Source: Sporosarcina sp. ACRSL (lineage in GTDB: Bacteria; Bacillota; Bacilli; Bacillales_A; Planococcaceae). Taken from it: a stretch of 64,000 bases of DNA. The stretch covers positions 434,001-498,000 of the forward strand of contig NZ_JAKRNT010000001.1 of NCBI RefSeq assembly GCF_022346605.1. Reading direction: 5' to 3'. Below are positions 19,259 through 29,983 of this stretch, piece after piece. A program made the translations under genes and the position numbers. The notes beneath the pieces are model-generated. The model saw only the letters and a program-made list of their open reading frames with translations. It did no database searches and was not told the DNA's origin. How positions within the stretch are numbered: position 1 is the first letter of the stretch; every line of letters begins with the position of its first letter.

Positions 19259-19786
19259 ATGAAAAAATTAGCGGTTTTTCCGATTTCGTTGGTGCTTATG
19301 CTTTCTCTCATAGGGTGTGCAGCCAATAGGGATACGACACATACGCAAGGAAGCGGGACGAACAGCCAAAGCAACACGGACAACAACGGTACCGGTGAAT
19401 CGGCTGCAGGAACTAATAATACGAACAACAATAACGCAGAAAATGGTAGGAACGAGTCTAAAGTGGAAGTCGCTGATGATGCGGCCGATAAAATTGCTGC
19501 AATGAATGAAGTGGATAGTGCGAACGTTCTCGTAACGGATCGAAATGCATATGTCGGTGTCGTATTGAAGAATGGCACTACAGAAAACGAAGAATTGAAA
19601 AGGAAAATTGCGGATGAGGTTCGAAGTGTCCGTACAGATTTCAACAATGTATACGTATCATTCAATCCAGACGTTGCCAACCGGTTGACCGAATATGGAA
19701 ATCAAATCCGTTCTGGTGAACCAGTAGAAGGTTTTTTTGATGAGTTTACGACAGGACTAAATCGGATGTTTCCAGAGGCAAAATAG
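19259..19786 (+). CDS. YhcN/YlaJ-family spore lipoprotein
   Basis: A 175-residue lipoprotein: a signal peptide with the lipobox LIGC (Cys about residue 20), then an Asn/Thr/Gly-rich linker (about 25-65), then a folded domain with DDAADKIAAMNEVDSANVLVTDRNAYVGVVL and VRTDFNNVYVSFNPDVANRL. The domain pattern is that of YhcN/YlaJ sporulation lipoproteins of Bacillales. Members are associated with the forespore membranes and germination or outgrowth. The ATG at 19259 follows AAGGAGTGAC and is preferred over the GTG at 19247. Precise function unknown. Confidence 0.87.
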   Translation: MKKLAVFPISLVLMLSLIGCAANRDTTHTQGSGTNSQSNTDNNGTGESAAGTNNTNNNNAENGRNESKVEVADDAADKIAAMNEVDSANVLVTDRNAYVGVVLKNGTTENEELKRKIADEVRSVRTDFNNVYVSFNPDVANRLTEYGNQIRSGEPVEGFFDEFTTGLNRMFPEAK

Positions 19787-19810
19787 TAATTTGATGTTTA
19801 TCGAAAAAGG

Positions 19811-19843
19811 GGAAGGGGTATATATACGTACCTCTTCCTTTCA
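19811..19843 (+). terminator. Probable terminator of the spore lipoprotein gene
   Basis: GGAAGGGGT / ACCTCTTCC 9-bp stem containing a G-T pair, with a weak T-rich tail. Confidence 0.5.
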
Positions 19844-19961
19844 TTTGTGACGAATTTATGACAAATGTTTTATTTTATGAATTCCTCACATAATTCGACA
19901 TAATTTTCAACTGGTCTACATTATGATAGGCAAGGGTAAAAAAATTGACGGAGGAAATGAG

Positions 19962-20120
19962 ATGCGATTGATTGGCAAACAGCTTTTATCTTTTAAAATC
20001 TACATGAAAAGATCGAAGATGGTCAAAATAGCGAAGGATCGGGGATATACTCATCCAGCAGTGGTAGCAGTCAGCCAAGAATTGGATTCCTTATTGAATC
20101 GTTATCAAAATATAGCTTAA
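19962..20120 (+). CDS. Spo0E-family aspartyl-phosphate phosphatase-like peptide
   Basis: A 52-residue protein with the Spo0E-family pattern: a first helix ending in KIAKDRGYTHPAVVAVSQELDSLLNRYQ. The SQELD signature needed for phosphatase action on Spo0A-P is present. Family members dephosphorylate Spo0A-P and delay sporulation. The first helix (MRLIGKQLLSFKIYMKRSKM) is more basic than usual. The ATG at 19962 follows GACGGAGG. Short length and strong C-terminal match make the call reasonable; activity is not proven. Confidence 0.82.
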   Translation: MRLIGKQLLSFKIYMKRSKMVKIAKDRGYTHPAVVAVSQELDSLLNRYQNIA

Positions 20121-20153
20121 AAAAGACATACCATAAAATGGTATGTCTTTTTT
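20121..20153. terminator. Bidirectional terminator between the Spo0E-like gene and ilvE
   Basis: AAAAGACATACCA / TGGTATGTCTTTT perfect 13-bp stem with a 5-base loop and A/T tails on both sides. Confidence 0.9.
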
Positions 20154-20154
20154 A

Positions 20155-21252
20155 TTAGGCCAATTTCGCCAGTTCACTTTTTAATTCAACGACCCAGTCG
20201 AAAGGATCATTTTCTTTACCTGTTTGGATGTTGGAAAGGGTGTCGAATAATTGCTTCGCCAATGGTCCTGTTTCACTATTGTTAACGACCATTTTATAGC
20301 CATCCCAATTCAGCTCCCCGACAGGCGATATGACAGCTGCTGTTCCTGTGCCAAACACCTCTTCCAGTTTCCCTTGATCATAGGCAGCTCGTATCTCATC
20401 CATCGAAATTTTTCGTTCTACAACTGGAATCTCCCAGTGGCGAAGAAGCTGAAGAATCGATTTACGGGTAATCCCTTCTAGAATGCTTCCGTTGATGGCA
20501 GGTGTAATGACTTCACCGTCAATTTTGAAGAAAATATTCATGCTACCTACTTCTTCAACATATTTCCTTTCGACGCCGTCCAACCAAAGTACTTGGGAGT
20601 ATCCTTTCTGATCAGCGACTTCTTGAGCTTTCAGTCCTGCTGCATAATTTCCTGCAGTTTTGGCACCACCCGTTCCGCCTTTCACAGCTCTGACAAATTC
20701 ATTTTCCACAAGAATTTTAACAGGGTGAATCCCTTCTTTATAATAAGAGCCTACGGGGGAGAGAATGATGAAAAATTGATATTTCTTTGCTGGTGCAACA
20801 CCTAGGAAAGCTTCATTTGCAATGACAAAAGGCCGTATATAGAGAGAAGTTCCTTCCGCAGTCGGAATCCAATCTTTTTCAATATGGAGTAGCTCTTTCA
20901 ATGCATGCAATGCAGATTCTTCGTCAATTCTGGGCATGCATAGGCGGTCCAAGGATAAGTTCATCCGTTTCATGTTTTCTTCAGGGCGGAAAAGTCGGAC
21001 AGTTCCGTCTACTGCTGAACGATATGCTTTCATTCCTTCGAAAACAGTTTGCCCATAATGGAAAACAATCGACGCAGGATCCAGTGTGACAGGGGCGTAC
21101 GGGACGACACGGTGGCTATGCCAGCCTTTTCCTTCATCATAATCAGCAACAAACATATGATCCGTAAAGCTTCTGCCAAAAACGAGATGATCCGAATTCG
21201 GTTTCTCTTTTTTAGTATCACTTAGTTTAATCTGGATGGGTACTCTTGTCAT
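20155..21252 (-). CDS. ilvE: Branched-chain amino acid aminotransferase
   Basis: A 365-residue PLP class IV transaminase that interconverts leucine, isoleucine and valine with their keto acids. Motifs include FHYGQTVFEGMKAY, LYIRPFV, the PLP-lysine segment GGTGGAKTAGNYAAG, VEEVGSMNIFF, ILEGITRKSILQL and FGTGTAAVISPVG. Length and motifs match the larger B. subtilis-type enzymes (YwaA/YbgE). No T-box leader is visible upstream. A CcpA-type cre site lies about 115 bases upstream in the shared region. Confidence 0.94.
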   Translation of the reverse strand: MTRVPIQIKLSDTKKEKPNSDHLVFGRSFTDHMFVADYDEGKGWHSHRVVPYAPVTLDPASIVFHYGQTVFEGMKAYRSAVDGTVRLFRPEENMKRMNLSLDRLCMPRIDEESALHALKELLHIEKDWIPTAEGTSLYIRPFVIANEAFLGVAPAKKYQFFIILSPVGSYYKEGIHPVKILVENEFVRAVKGGTGGAKTAGNYAAGLKAQEVADQKGYSQVLWLDGVERKYVEEVGSMNIFFKIDGEVITPAINGSILEGITRKSILQLLRHWEIPVVERKISMDEIRAAYDQGKLEEVFGTGTAAVISPVGELNWDGYKMVVNNSETGPLAKQLFDTLSNIQTGKENDPFDWVVELKSELAKLA

Positions 21253-21367
21253 TCAAATCAAATCTCCTTCTATTTAATCAAATAAATTATGTAATAGGGA
21301 ATAGAATAATTATACTGCTTTTTTCGAAAAAAGAAAGGGTTAAATTATTATATAATTATTGCGATTT

Positions 21368-21381
21368 TGAAAACGCTTGCA
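21368..21381. promoter_or_regulatory. Candidate catabolite-responsive element (cre)
   Basis: TGAAAACGCTTGCA matches 13 of 14 positions of TGWNANCGNTNWCA. It lies between the divergent ilvE and FAD-oxidoreductase genes. CcpA control of either gene is an inference. Confidence 0.55.
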
Positions 21382-21440
21382 ATAAGCTATGTTTGTATGT
21401 ATGATTTTCCGCTTGTACAATATACGTAAAGTGAAACTTT

Positions 21441-21546
21441 ACTCAGTCGGGAATCTCTTATCCCCACTGAGTGTTAGTTGAAGCAATCGGGCATTTACTG
21501 GCAGTCGATCTCCCACTTTAGTTGGAGTTTTACTGCCAGTTGATGC
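21441..21546. other. Two-hairpin structured element upstream of the FAD oxidoreductase
   Basis: First hairpin: ACTCAGT.GGGA / TCCC.ACTGAGT (21441-21472). Second: ACTGGCAGT (21497-21505) / ACTGCCAGT (21532-21540), extended by outer GCAT/ATGC. It contains no reading frame and ends about 30 bases before the next gene. It may be a leader RNA, an operator set or a dispersed repeat; I recognise no known riboswitch class. Confidence 0.55.
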
Positions 21547-21574
21547 GAGATAAAACGAAGAAAAGGTGTTTGAC

Positions 21575-22711
21575 ATGGAACAGATCATTATTATTGGCGG
21601 CGGAATTCTCGGTGCATCAACCGCTTATCATTTAGCAAAAGGCGGAGCGAAAGTAATGCTGGTCGATCGAAAGGACGCGGGTCAAGCGACAGATGCTGCA
21701 GCCGGCATCATATGCCCTTGGTTATCCCAGCGGAGAAATAAAGCATGGTATGCTTTGGCAAAAGAAGGAGCATCCTATTATCCTGAGTTGATTAAACAAT
21801 TAGAGAATGACGGTGAATCTCAAACAGGTTATCGGAAAGTCGGTGCGATTAGCTTACATACAGAATTGGACAAGCTTGAAAAGATGCAAGCCCGCGCATT
21901 GGAGAGAAAGAAGGAAGCACCTGAAATAGGGCAAGTGAAGTTGATAGATGAAATTGGGACTGCAGATCTGTTTCCACCATTATCAGAAGGCTTCTCATCT
22001 GTCCATGTAGAAGGTGGCGCACGGGTGGATGGTAGAGCTTTAAGAGAAGCTCTATTAAGCGCTTCAAAAAAGCTTGGTGCAATTATAAGACAAGGCTCTG
22101 CAAAGCTTAGTATAGAAGAAGGTAAAGTCAATGGTGTTTATATTGGTGAGGAATATATAAAAGCATCCAAACTGATCGTAACTGCAGGAGCATGGGCAGG
22201 GGAGTTATTGAGGCCACTTAATTTGAATATCGAAGTAACTGGGCAAAAGGCACAAATCGTCCACCTTCACTTAAACGGACAACACGATACTTCAGAATGG
22301 CCGGTCATCATGCCTCCGACAGACCAATATATTTTGCCAGCTACTGATGGAAAGATTATTATCGGAGCCACACATGAGGATGACGCAGGCTTCAAAATGG
22401 AACCAACAGCAGGCGGAATCTATGAGGTTTTGGACAAAGCATTAACAATTGCACCAGGATTGGCTGAAGCATCATTTGAAGAAGTGAGAGTCGGCTTCCG
22501 ACCGTTCACACCCGGTTTTCTTCCAGTGATTGGAGAAGTACCGGGTCATCCCGAGCTGCTCTTTGCAAACGGTTTAGGAGCTTCCGGATTAACAGTTGGC
22601 CCCTATCTAGGCAAACAACTGGCGAACATCGCGCTTGGGAATACCGTCGATATAGACCTAACCTTGTATGAGGTAGACAAAGCGATAGGAAATGCGAAAC
22701 ATGACGGATGA
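21575..22711 (+). CDS. FAD-dependent oxidoreductase, DAO (D-amino-acid/glycine oxidase-like) family
   Basis: A 378-residue protein with the N-terminal dinucleotide-binding motif IIIIGGGILGASTAYHLAKGG and the DAO-family C-terminal segment RVGFRPFTPGFLPVIGEVPG then LFANGLGASGLTVGP. ITEVTGQKAQ-like and YILPATDGKIIIGATHEDDAG segments support an amine-oxidising role. The substrate (glycine, sarcosine, proline or a D-amino acid) cannot be chosen from sequence. There are no thiamine genes next to it, so calling it ThiO is not justified. The ATG at 21575 after GAAAAGG is preferred over the GTG at 21566. Confidence 0.85.
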   Translation: MEQIIIIGGGILGASTAYHLAKGGAKVMLVDRKDAGQATDAAAGIICPWLSQRRNKAWYALAKEGASYYPELIKQLENDGESQTGYRKVGAISLHTELDKLEKMQARALERKKEAPEIGQVKLIDEIGTADLFPPLSEGFSSVHVEGGARVDGRALREALLSASKKLGAIIRQGSAKLSIEEGKVNGVYIGEEYIKASKLIVTAGAWAGELLRPLNLNIEVTGQKAQIVHLHLNGQHDTSEWPVIMPPTDQYILPATDGKIIIGATHEDDAGFKMEPTAGGIYEVLDKALTIAPGLAEASFEEVRVGFRPFTPGFLPVIGEVPGHPELLFANGLGASGLTVGPYLGKQLANIALGNTVDIDLTLYEVDKAIGNAKHDG

Positions 22712-22782
22712 GGCATTGAAAATATTATTTCTTGCAATCAACGAAACAAAAGTTTACAATATAAACAAATGTTTAAAGGGTG

Positions 22783-23886
22783 ATGGACTTGAATGAAAAG
22801 GAAAGGGCAGTTCTGGACGTAATCCGAGCCAATCCTTATTTATCACAGCAGGAAATGGCGGATGCCCTCCAAATTTCTAGACCTTCCTTGGCGAATATCA
22901 TTTCCGGTTTGATTAAACAGGGAAAAATATTAGGCCGTGCGTATATCCTGCCGGAGGATACGGAAATTATTTGCATCGGTGGAGCGAACATAGACCGTAA
23001 ATTCCATCTGAATGGTAGGACGCAACTCGGAACTTCGAATCCGGCATCTATGGGTGTTTCTGTCGGTGGCGTTGCCCGAAATATTGCTGAAAACTTAGGC
23101 CGTCTCGATCATCATGTTAGGCTACTTACAGTTGCGGGCAATGACAGTGATTGGGATTTGATTGTCGGGGAATCCTCTTCATATATGGATCTTTCAGATG
23201 TCGGGCAATTGATCGGGAAATCGACGGGCTCCTACTCAGCTGTATTGGATCCCGAAGGTGAACTAGTCATAGCGATGGCGAATATGGAAGTCTACGACTC
23301 GCTAACTCCTGCCTACTTGGAGGAAAAGTCGAGAATCATCTCAAACGCATCGTTGATTGTTATTGATTTGAATTGCCCGAAGGAATCTGTCGATTATATT
23401 AAAAACCTAGCCAATCAAAACGGCAATTCTCTCGTCATTATTCCGGTATCTTCGCCAAAAATGAACAGGATGCCGAGTGATTTGAAAGGTGTCACGTGGT
23501 TCATTTGCAATCGTGATGAAGCAGAGACGTATACAGGTTTGACGATCGGTAATGAAGCGGACTGGAAGAAAGCAGTCCACGAATTGCTTGCATTCGGTGC
23601 GGAAAATGTCGTTGTCACTGCAGGCGCCAGAGGAATTATGGCCGCGACTGCAGGCGGAGAGCCCATTCATTTTCCCGCAGTGGAAGATGTGCACGTAGAA
23701 GATGTAACAGGAGCAGGAGATGCGTTTGTATCCGGATTGCTTCATGGACATTTGGTTGAAGGGACATTAGAGGAAAGTGTCCGCATGGGATTGTTGAATG
23801 CGGCCAAAACTTTGGAAAGTTCCTTTACGGTAAGACCGGAATTAACAATAGATCTTCTTAATAAAGAATTGGAGGAATTACGATGA
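22783..23886 (+). CDS. psuK: Pseudouridine kinase with N-terminal winged helix (PfkB family)
   Basis: A protein of about 367 residues with an N-terminal helix-turn-helix (residues about 5-55, [30 protein letters not shown]) fused to a PfkB sugar kinase. The kinase part shows [30 protein letters not shown] and the anion-hole motif [12 protein letters not shown]. The partner gene psuG, overlapping by ATGA, identifies the likely substrate as pseudouridine. The winged helix suggests self-regulation, an arrangement known for PfkB proteins in Firmicutes. Possible starts are ATG 22783 and TTG 22789; GGTGAT upstream fits either. Confidence 0.88.
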   Translation: MDLNEKERAVLDVIRANPYLSQQEMADALQISRPSLANIISGLIKQGKILGRAYILPEDTEIICIGGANIDRKFHLNGRTQLGTSNPASMGVSVGGVARNIAENLGRLDHHVRLLTVAGNDSDWDLIVGESSSYMDLSDVGQLIGKSTGSYSAVLDPEGELVIAMANMEVYDSLTPAYLEEKSRIISNASLIVIDLNCPKESVDYIKNLANQNGNSLVIIPVSSPKMNRMPSDLKGVTWFICNRDEAETYTGLTIGNEADWKKAVHELLAFGAENVVVTAGARGIMAATAGGEPIHFPAVEDVHVEDVTGAGDAFVSGLLHGHLVEGTLEESVRMGLLNAAKTLESSFTVRPELTIDLLNKELEELR

Positions 23887-24794
23887 AACAATATTTAACG
23901 TATTCAAAAGAAGTACAAGAAGCGTTTGCCTCAGGTAAACCAGTAGTCGCTTTAGAATCAACAATCATTTCTCACGGTATGCCATACCCACAAAACGTGC
24001 AAACTGCGCGTGAAGTAGAACAGATTATCCGCGATAACGGTGCTGTTCCTGCAACAATCGCCATCATTGATGGAAAGATTAAAATCGGCCTTTCAGACGA
24101 CGAGCTTGAAATGTTCGGCAATAGCCAAGGAGTTGCAAAAGCATCAAGACGTGACCTAGCGTATTTGGTAGCAACGAAACAACTAGGGGCTACAACAGTT
24201 GCCACGACGATGATTGCTGCATCACTCGCGGGCATTAAAATCTTCGTGACTGGCGGAATCGGCGGTGTCCACCGTGGTGCAGAAACGACAATGGATATTT
24301 CTGCAGACTTGGAAGAGCTTGCGCAAACTGATGTTGCTGTCATTTGTGCTGGTGCGAAATCTATCCTTGACCTCGGATTGACGCTTGAATATTTGGAAAC
24401 GAACGGTGTGCCTGTCGTCGGTTACGGCACGGATGTCCTTCCAGCATTCTTTACGCGTGAAAGTGATTTCAAACTTAATATCCGAGCGGACAATCCGGAG
24501 ACAGTCGCTGACATTCTTCGTGTGAAATGGGACCTTGGCTTAAAAGGTGGCGCGGTCATCGCTAACCCGATCCCGGAAGCTGACGCAATGGACAAGTCTT
24601 TCATCGATGGCATCATCGAAGATGCGCTGAAAGAAGCGGAAGAGCAAAATATCTCAGGAAAAGACGTTACACCATTCATGCTAGGTAAAGTGAAAGACCT
24701 TACAGAAGGCCGGAGCCTAGATGCAAATATCGCTTTAGTTAAAAATAATGCGGTAGTCGGAGCGAAAATCGCAGTTGCATTGAACGCAAAATAA
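23883..24794 (+). CDS. psuG: Pseudouridine-5'-phosphate glycosidase
   Basis: A 303-residue enzyme that breaks pseudouridine 5'-phosphate into uracil and ribose 5-phosphate. Signature segments include [62 protein letters not shown] with its lysine and metal residues, and the FYTRESDF-like [11 protein letters not shown]. It is translationally coupled to psuK (ATGA), forming a pseudouridine salvage unit, and is followed by a terminator. Confidence 0.95.
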   Translation: MKQYLTYSKEVQEAFASGKPVVALESTIISHGMPYPQNVQTAREVEQIIRDNGAVPATIAIIDGKIKIGLSDDELEMFGNSQGVAKASRRDLAYLVATKQLGATTVATTMIAASLAGIKIFVTGGIGGVHRGAETTMDISADLEELAQTDVAVICAGAKSILDLGLTLEYLETNGVPVVGYGTDVLPAFFTRESDFKLNIRADNPETVADILRVKWDLGLKGGAVIANPIPEADAMDKSFIDGIIEDALKEAEEQNISGKDVTPFMLGKVKDLTEGRSLDANIALVKNNAVVGAKIAVALNAK

Positions 24795-24807
24795 TAGAAC
24801 ATTCATA

Positions 24808-24845
24808 GGGGCTGTCCAGGAAATCGTCTGGACAGTCTCTTTTTG
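24808..24845 (+). terminator. Intrinsic terminator of psuK-psuG
   Basis: GGCTGTCCAG / CTGGACAGTC stem (one G-T), an 8-base loop, then CTCTTTTTG. The arms resemble other GCTGTCC hairpins in this window. Confidence 0.85.
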
Positions 24846-24953
24846 TATAAAATGGACCACGTCTAAAGCAGCCTTGCGCCCAAAGCATCCTTTTAGGACT
24901 CACCTTTTTCTAGTACAATGAAAAGGTAGAGTGTATAGAAGGAGTTTTTTAGC

Positions 24954-25718
24954 ATGAAATTGATTTCTTGGAATGTCAATGGGTTAAGAGCGTGTGTCCG
25001 AAAAGGGTTTCTCGACTATTTTAAAGAGCAGGATGCCGATATTTTCTGTATACAGGAAACAAAGCTCCAAAGCGGGCAAATTGAGCTTGAGCTAGAAGGT
25101 TACCATCAATATTGGAACTATGCGTTGAAGAAAGGCTACTCGGGTACTGCTGTTTTCACGAAAGAAGAACCGATTGCCGTGAAATATGGAATCGGCGAAT
25201 CGGAAACTGAAGACGAAGGTCGGATTTTAACATTAGAATTTCCGGAATTTTATCTGGTAAATGTATATGCACCGAATGCGCAACGAGATTTGGCTCGCCT
25301 TCCTTTTCGCCTCGACTGGGAAATAAAAATGAGAAACTACCTAAGCCAATTAAAAAGTTCTAAATCTGTAATCTTCTGTGGGGATTTAAATGTTGCCCAT
25401 CAAAATATTGATATCCGTAACTATAAAACAAATGTTGGAAATTCAGGATTTACGGTCGAGGAAAGAGGCGAATTTTCGGCATTATTAGATAAAGGTTTCA
25501 TAGATACATACCGTCATTTACATCCTGATGTAGAAGGGGCGTACACATGGTGGTCCTATATGCGTGACGTCAGGGCGAGGAATATTGGGTGGCGGATCGA
25601 TTATTTCCTCATTTCGAATTGTCTGCTCCCTAATTTGAAAACAGCAGACATTCATGCTGAAATCATGGGAAGCGACCATTGTCCAATCATGTTGGAGATG
25701 GAACTTAGCAAGCAATGA
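24954..25718 (+). CDS. exoA: Exodeoxyribonuclease III / AP endonuclease
   Basis: A 254-residue enzyme of the ExoIII/APE1 family that cuts DNA at abasic sites during base-excision repair. Motifs: MKLISWNVNGLRA, IFCIQETKLQ with the metal glutamate, NVYAPNAQ, GDLNVAHQNIDI, the Y/W-rich YTWWSYM, WRIDYFLIS, and GSDHCPIMLEM with the catalytic Asp-His. AGAAGGAG precedes the ATG. It has its own terminator. Confidence 0.96.
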   Translation: MKLISWNVNGLRACVRKGFLDYFKEQDADIFCIQETKLQSGQIELELEGYHQYWNYALKKGYSGTAVFTKEEPIAVKYGIGESETEDEGRILTLEFPEFYLVNVYAPNAQRDLARLPFRLDWEIKMRNYLSQLKSSKSVIFCGDLNVAHQNIDIRNYKTNVGNSGFTVEERGEFSALLDKGFIDTYRHLHPDVEGAYTWWSYMRDVRARNIGWRIDYFLISNCLLPNLKTADIHAEIMGSDHCPIMLEMELSKQ

Positions 25719-25733
25719 CATCATGCGGCAACC

Positions 25734-25782
25734 AAAAAAACAGCTGGAAGTGGTTGATGAAAAACCGTTTCCAGCTGTTTTG
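25734..25782 (+). terminator. Intrinsic terminator of exoA
   Basis: ACAGCTGGAA / TTCCAGCTGT stem with inner GGTT/AACC pairing and flanking A and T runs. It may also serve the minus-strand gene that follows. Confidence 0.82.
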
Positions 25783-25818
25783 TTCATATCACTACTTAAC
25801 GTCTAATTTTTCGATTAC

Positions 25819-26121
25819 TCATCGACGGCTGTTGTTGTTGTTATTGTTTTGTTGAGCGCGAGCTTCTCCGCCTTTACGGCCGATTTCCTCGTAGAAATCC
25901 CTGTCGTGGTTTTTCGCAGTAGCTTCTCCGCCTTTACGCCCAATTTCTTCATAAAAATCCCTGTCATGATTTTGTGCAGTAGCTTCTCCGCCTTTGCGGC
26001 CGATTTCTTCGTAGAAATCTCTGTCATGATTTCTTGCAGTAGCTTCTCCGCCTTTACGGCCTGCTTCTTCCAAGGACATTTTCCCGCGGTTGTTTTGATT
26101 GTTGTTGTTGTTTCTAGCCAT
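25819..26121 (-). CDS. KGG-repeat stress protein (GsiB-like)
   Basis: A 100-residue hydrophilic protein with four KGG repeats. Each unit reads about EEIGRKGGEATA followed by NHDRDFYEE, at roughly 21-residue spacing. Both ends are Asn-rich (NNNNNQNN near the start and NNNNNNSRR at the end). This is the KGG pattern of the general stress protein GsiB, often linked to desiccation or sigma-B stress. A GAGGAGAG site precedes the minus-strand ATG. A weak sigma-B-like GTTTAT/GGCAAT pair lies upstream, but I would not rely on it. Disordered structure is expected. Confidence 0.88.
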   Translation of the reverse strand: MARNNNNNQNNRGKMSLEEAGRKGGEATARNHDRDFYEEIGRKGGEATAQNHDRDFYEEIGRKGGEATAKNHDRDFYEEIGRKGGEARAQQNNNNNNSRR

Positions 26122-26390
26122 AAAAATATCTCTCCTCTTCGTTGATATATTTGTAGTGGCCTACAATCCATCTATTGCCGCAGGTCTTGAATGATAAACT
26201 GAATCATGTGTGAATTAATCCAAGTGAAATATTATTAATTTATCTGACATGTTCGTTATAAATAAGTAATGGCAATCATTTTCAATATTGCGTAACTTTA
26301 CAAATAAATCATTATATAGGAAAGAATTTAAAATTATCGTCAACTACCTTACTGTTCATAGAATCAACATACTTTGTTGTGAAAAACTTA

Positions 26391-26426
26391 TTGAAAAAGG
26401 TCATATGCGTGATATAATGATGACCT
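26391..26426 (+). promoter_or_regulatory. xpt-pbuX promoter with an inverted repeat around the -10
   Basis: TTGAAA (26391-26396) and TATAAT (26413-26418), spacer 16. AGGTCAT (26398-26404) and ATGACCT (26420-26426) form a perfect 7-bp inverted repeat flanking the -10, a candidate operator. It is not the PurR box consensus. Confidence 0.7.
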
Positions 26427-26436
26427 AACTAAAACA

Positions 26437-26509
26437 TCCACTCATATAATCGCAGGGATATGGCCTGCAAGTTTCTACCGGTCCACCGTAAAGGGATCGA
26501 CTATGAGAA
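26437..26509 (+). promoter_or_regulatory. Guanine (purine class) riboswitch aptamer
   Basis: The conserved purine-riboswitch core is present: CACTCATATAATCGC at the 5' side, ATATGGCCTGCAAGTTTCTACC in the middle (shown in parts), CCGTAAAGG, and GACTATGAG at the 3' side. P1 is CTCATA/TATGAG. The ligand-pairing base is C (GACTA), which indicates guanine or hypoxanthine rather than adenine. Position upstream of xpt-pbuX fits the known regulon. Confidence 0.96.
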
Positions 26510-26527
26510 GCAAAGAAGAAAAAGTAT

Positions 26528-28551
<2,024 letters not shown>

Positions 28552-28568
28552 TTATTTATAAACCATTC

Positions 28569-28601
28569 AAAAACGAGACTCCTGCAAAGAGTCTCGTTTT
28601 T
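28569..28601 (+). terminator. Intrinsic terminator of xpt-pbuX
   Basis: AAAACGAGACT / AGTCTCGTTTT stem followed by T residues; it may also serve the minus-strand lipoprotein. Confidence 0.85.
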
Positions 28602-28609
28602 AATGAAGC

Positions 28610-28873
28610 TTATTGGCTATCGTCAGAATCCGTGTCAGTGTCAGAGTCATTGTCGAAATCAGTACCAGTGTCAGTATCCGTACCATCGTCTAGATCAAGA
28701 TCGACATCTGTATCAGTACCATCATTGACACCGTCATTTACATCTGCAGGTGGGTTATTGACATCTACATCCGTGTCTTCTTCACCATCTGCACATGCCG
28801 CGAGTAGTCCTACGGAAAGGAACGTCGCTGCTCCAAGTTTCAACCATTTTTTGTTTTCAGTTAGTAATTTCAT
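28610..28873 (-). CDS. Small Asp/Thr-rich lipoprotein
   Basis: An 87-residue protein. The signal peptide has the lipobox LLAAC; the mature part is almost entirely Asp, Thr, Gly, Asn, Val with DTDVDLDLDDGTDTDT-like repeats. No folded domain is recognisable. The extreme negative charge suggests a disordered surface chain that could bind cations, which is speculation. The minus-strand ATG at 28873 follows GGAGGAG. Similar acidic small lipoproteins occur in Bacillales, but I do not recognise a named family. Confidence 0.8.
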   Translation of the reverse strand: MKLLTENKKWLKLGAATFLSVGLLAACADGEEDTDVDVNNPPADVNDGVNDGTDTDVDLDLDDGTDTDTGTDFDNDSDTDTDSDDSQ

Positions 28874-28975
28874 CAAAATCTCCTCCAAGGTGTAATCATA
28901 ATACTTGCCTACTAGTTTGATACCCTTCAAAGAGTTTGCTAATCATTACAATTATGTTACAGGTATGTTACAAAA

Positions 28976-29878
28976 TTATATCCGATGCTCTTCATATTGA
29001 TGTTCTTTTGTTAATTGAGAAGCGGTTGTTAGTTCGGATTGATCGATTTCCTTTTCATAAGCGACAATTGAATCAAGGAGCTGTTCCTTTGAACTGGCGC
29101 CGATCAATGCAGAAGCGACTACATCTTGTTTCAAGTTGAATGCTAGGGCAAGCGCATGCAGATCGTTGACTGTTTCATGCAACTCTCCGACTGTCTTCTT
29201 TAAGTCTTCCGAATCATACACAACAAAGCCATCCATCTTCTTAACCCGCGTAAGGCCGTCATCCGTTAATAAACCTTTTGCCAATGTCCCGCGGGTGATG
29301 ACGGATGCACCTGCTTCATTGATCATAGGGAACCATTCTTCTGGCCGCCGATCTAGCAGGCTGTACTGCATCATAACAGAAATGGCAGAGCTGTTTGTTA
29401 AAAAGCGTTCGATGACATTCGGTCGGATGGACGAAATGCCATACTGCCGGATGACCCCTTCTTTTTTCAAAGCTTCGAAAGCCTCAATCGTTTCCGTCGC
29501 ATCATCTTCCATAGTTCCTCCATGCAATTGATAAAGGTCGATATAGTCGGTGCCAAGACGCTTTATGCTGTCCTTTACAGCTTCCATTATATATGCTTTC
29601 GAAGCATCCCAGCGCCAGCCGTCCTCCCCTGGACTACGCCTATTGCCGACCTTCGTTGCAAGAATGACTTGATCACGCCGACCTTTTAACGCTTCGCCGA
29701 CGAGAGATTCATTCCTTCCAGCTGCATATAAATCTGCTGTGTCAAAGAAATTGATGCCGGCTTCTAATGCCACATCGATAATATTTTTCACTTCTTCCAA
29801 GTCGTCTGGGAATGACATACACCCGAGTCCAAGTTCGGATACAAAAATGCCGCTCTTTCCAATCTCCCTCTTATTCAT
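28976..29878 (-). CDS. Aldo/keto reductase
   Basis: A 300-residue NADPH-dependent oxidoreductase of the AKR superfamily. Visible are the N-terminal GLGCMSFP, the catalytic Asp/Tyr region FFDTADLYAAGRNESLVGEAL, the catalytic lysine in ILATKVGN, and the histidine in YIDLYQLHGG. The C-terminal SALIGASSKEQL binds the cofactor. The minus-strand ATG at 29878 has a GGAGGTG site, so the 51-residue N-terminal extension of the longer reading is not coding. The substrate is unknown. It is divergent from nudF. Confidence 0.9.
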   Translation of the reverse strand: MNKREIGKSGIFVSELGLGCMSFPDDLEEVKNIIDVALEAGINFFDTADLYAAGRNESLVGEALKGRRDQVILATKVGNRRSPGEDGWRWDASKAYIMEAVKDSIKRLGTDYIDLYQLHGGTMEDDATETIEAFEALKKEGVIRQYGISSIRPNVIERFLTNSSAISVMMQYSLLDRRPEEWFPMINEAGASVITRGTLAKGLLTDDGLTRVKKMDGFVVYDSEDLKKTVGELHETVNDLHALALAFNLKQDVVASALIGASSKEQLLDSIVAYEKEIDQSELTTASQLTKEHQYEEHRI

Positions 29879-29983
29879 AGGAGCACCTCCAATATTGTTT
29901 TCATCTACTCTAAATAAACTGTACAATGTAGAAGTTGATAGGGGAAGCTTGTTGCTTGAGTTACTGAAAAGGAGCGTGTCAAA

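Noticed and set aside
21253-21574. T-box or leucine leader for ilvE.
   Set aside because: No specifier loop or T-box sequence is present; the visible hairpins lie closer to the oxidoreductase gene.
25815-26171. A 118-codon minus-strand frame overlapping the KGG gene.
   Set aside because: It is the KGG gene read in another frame; the repeat structure creates open shadow frames.
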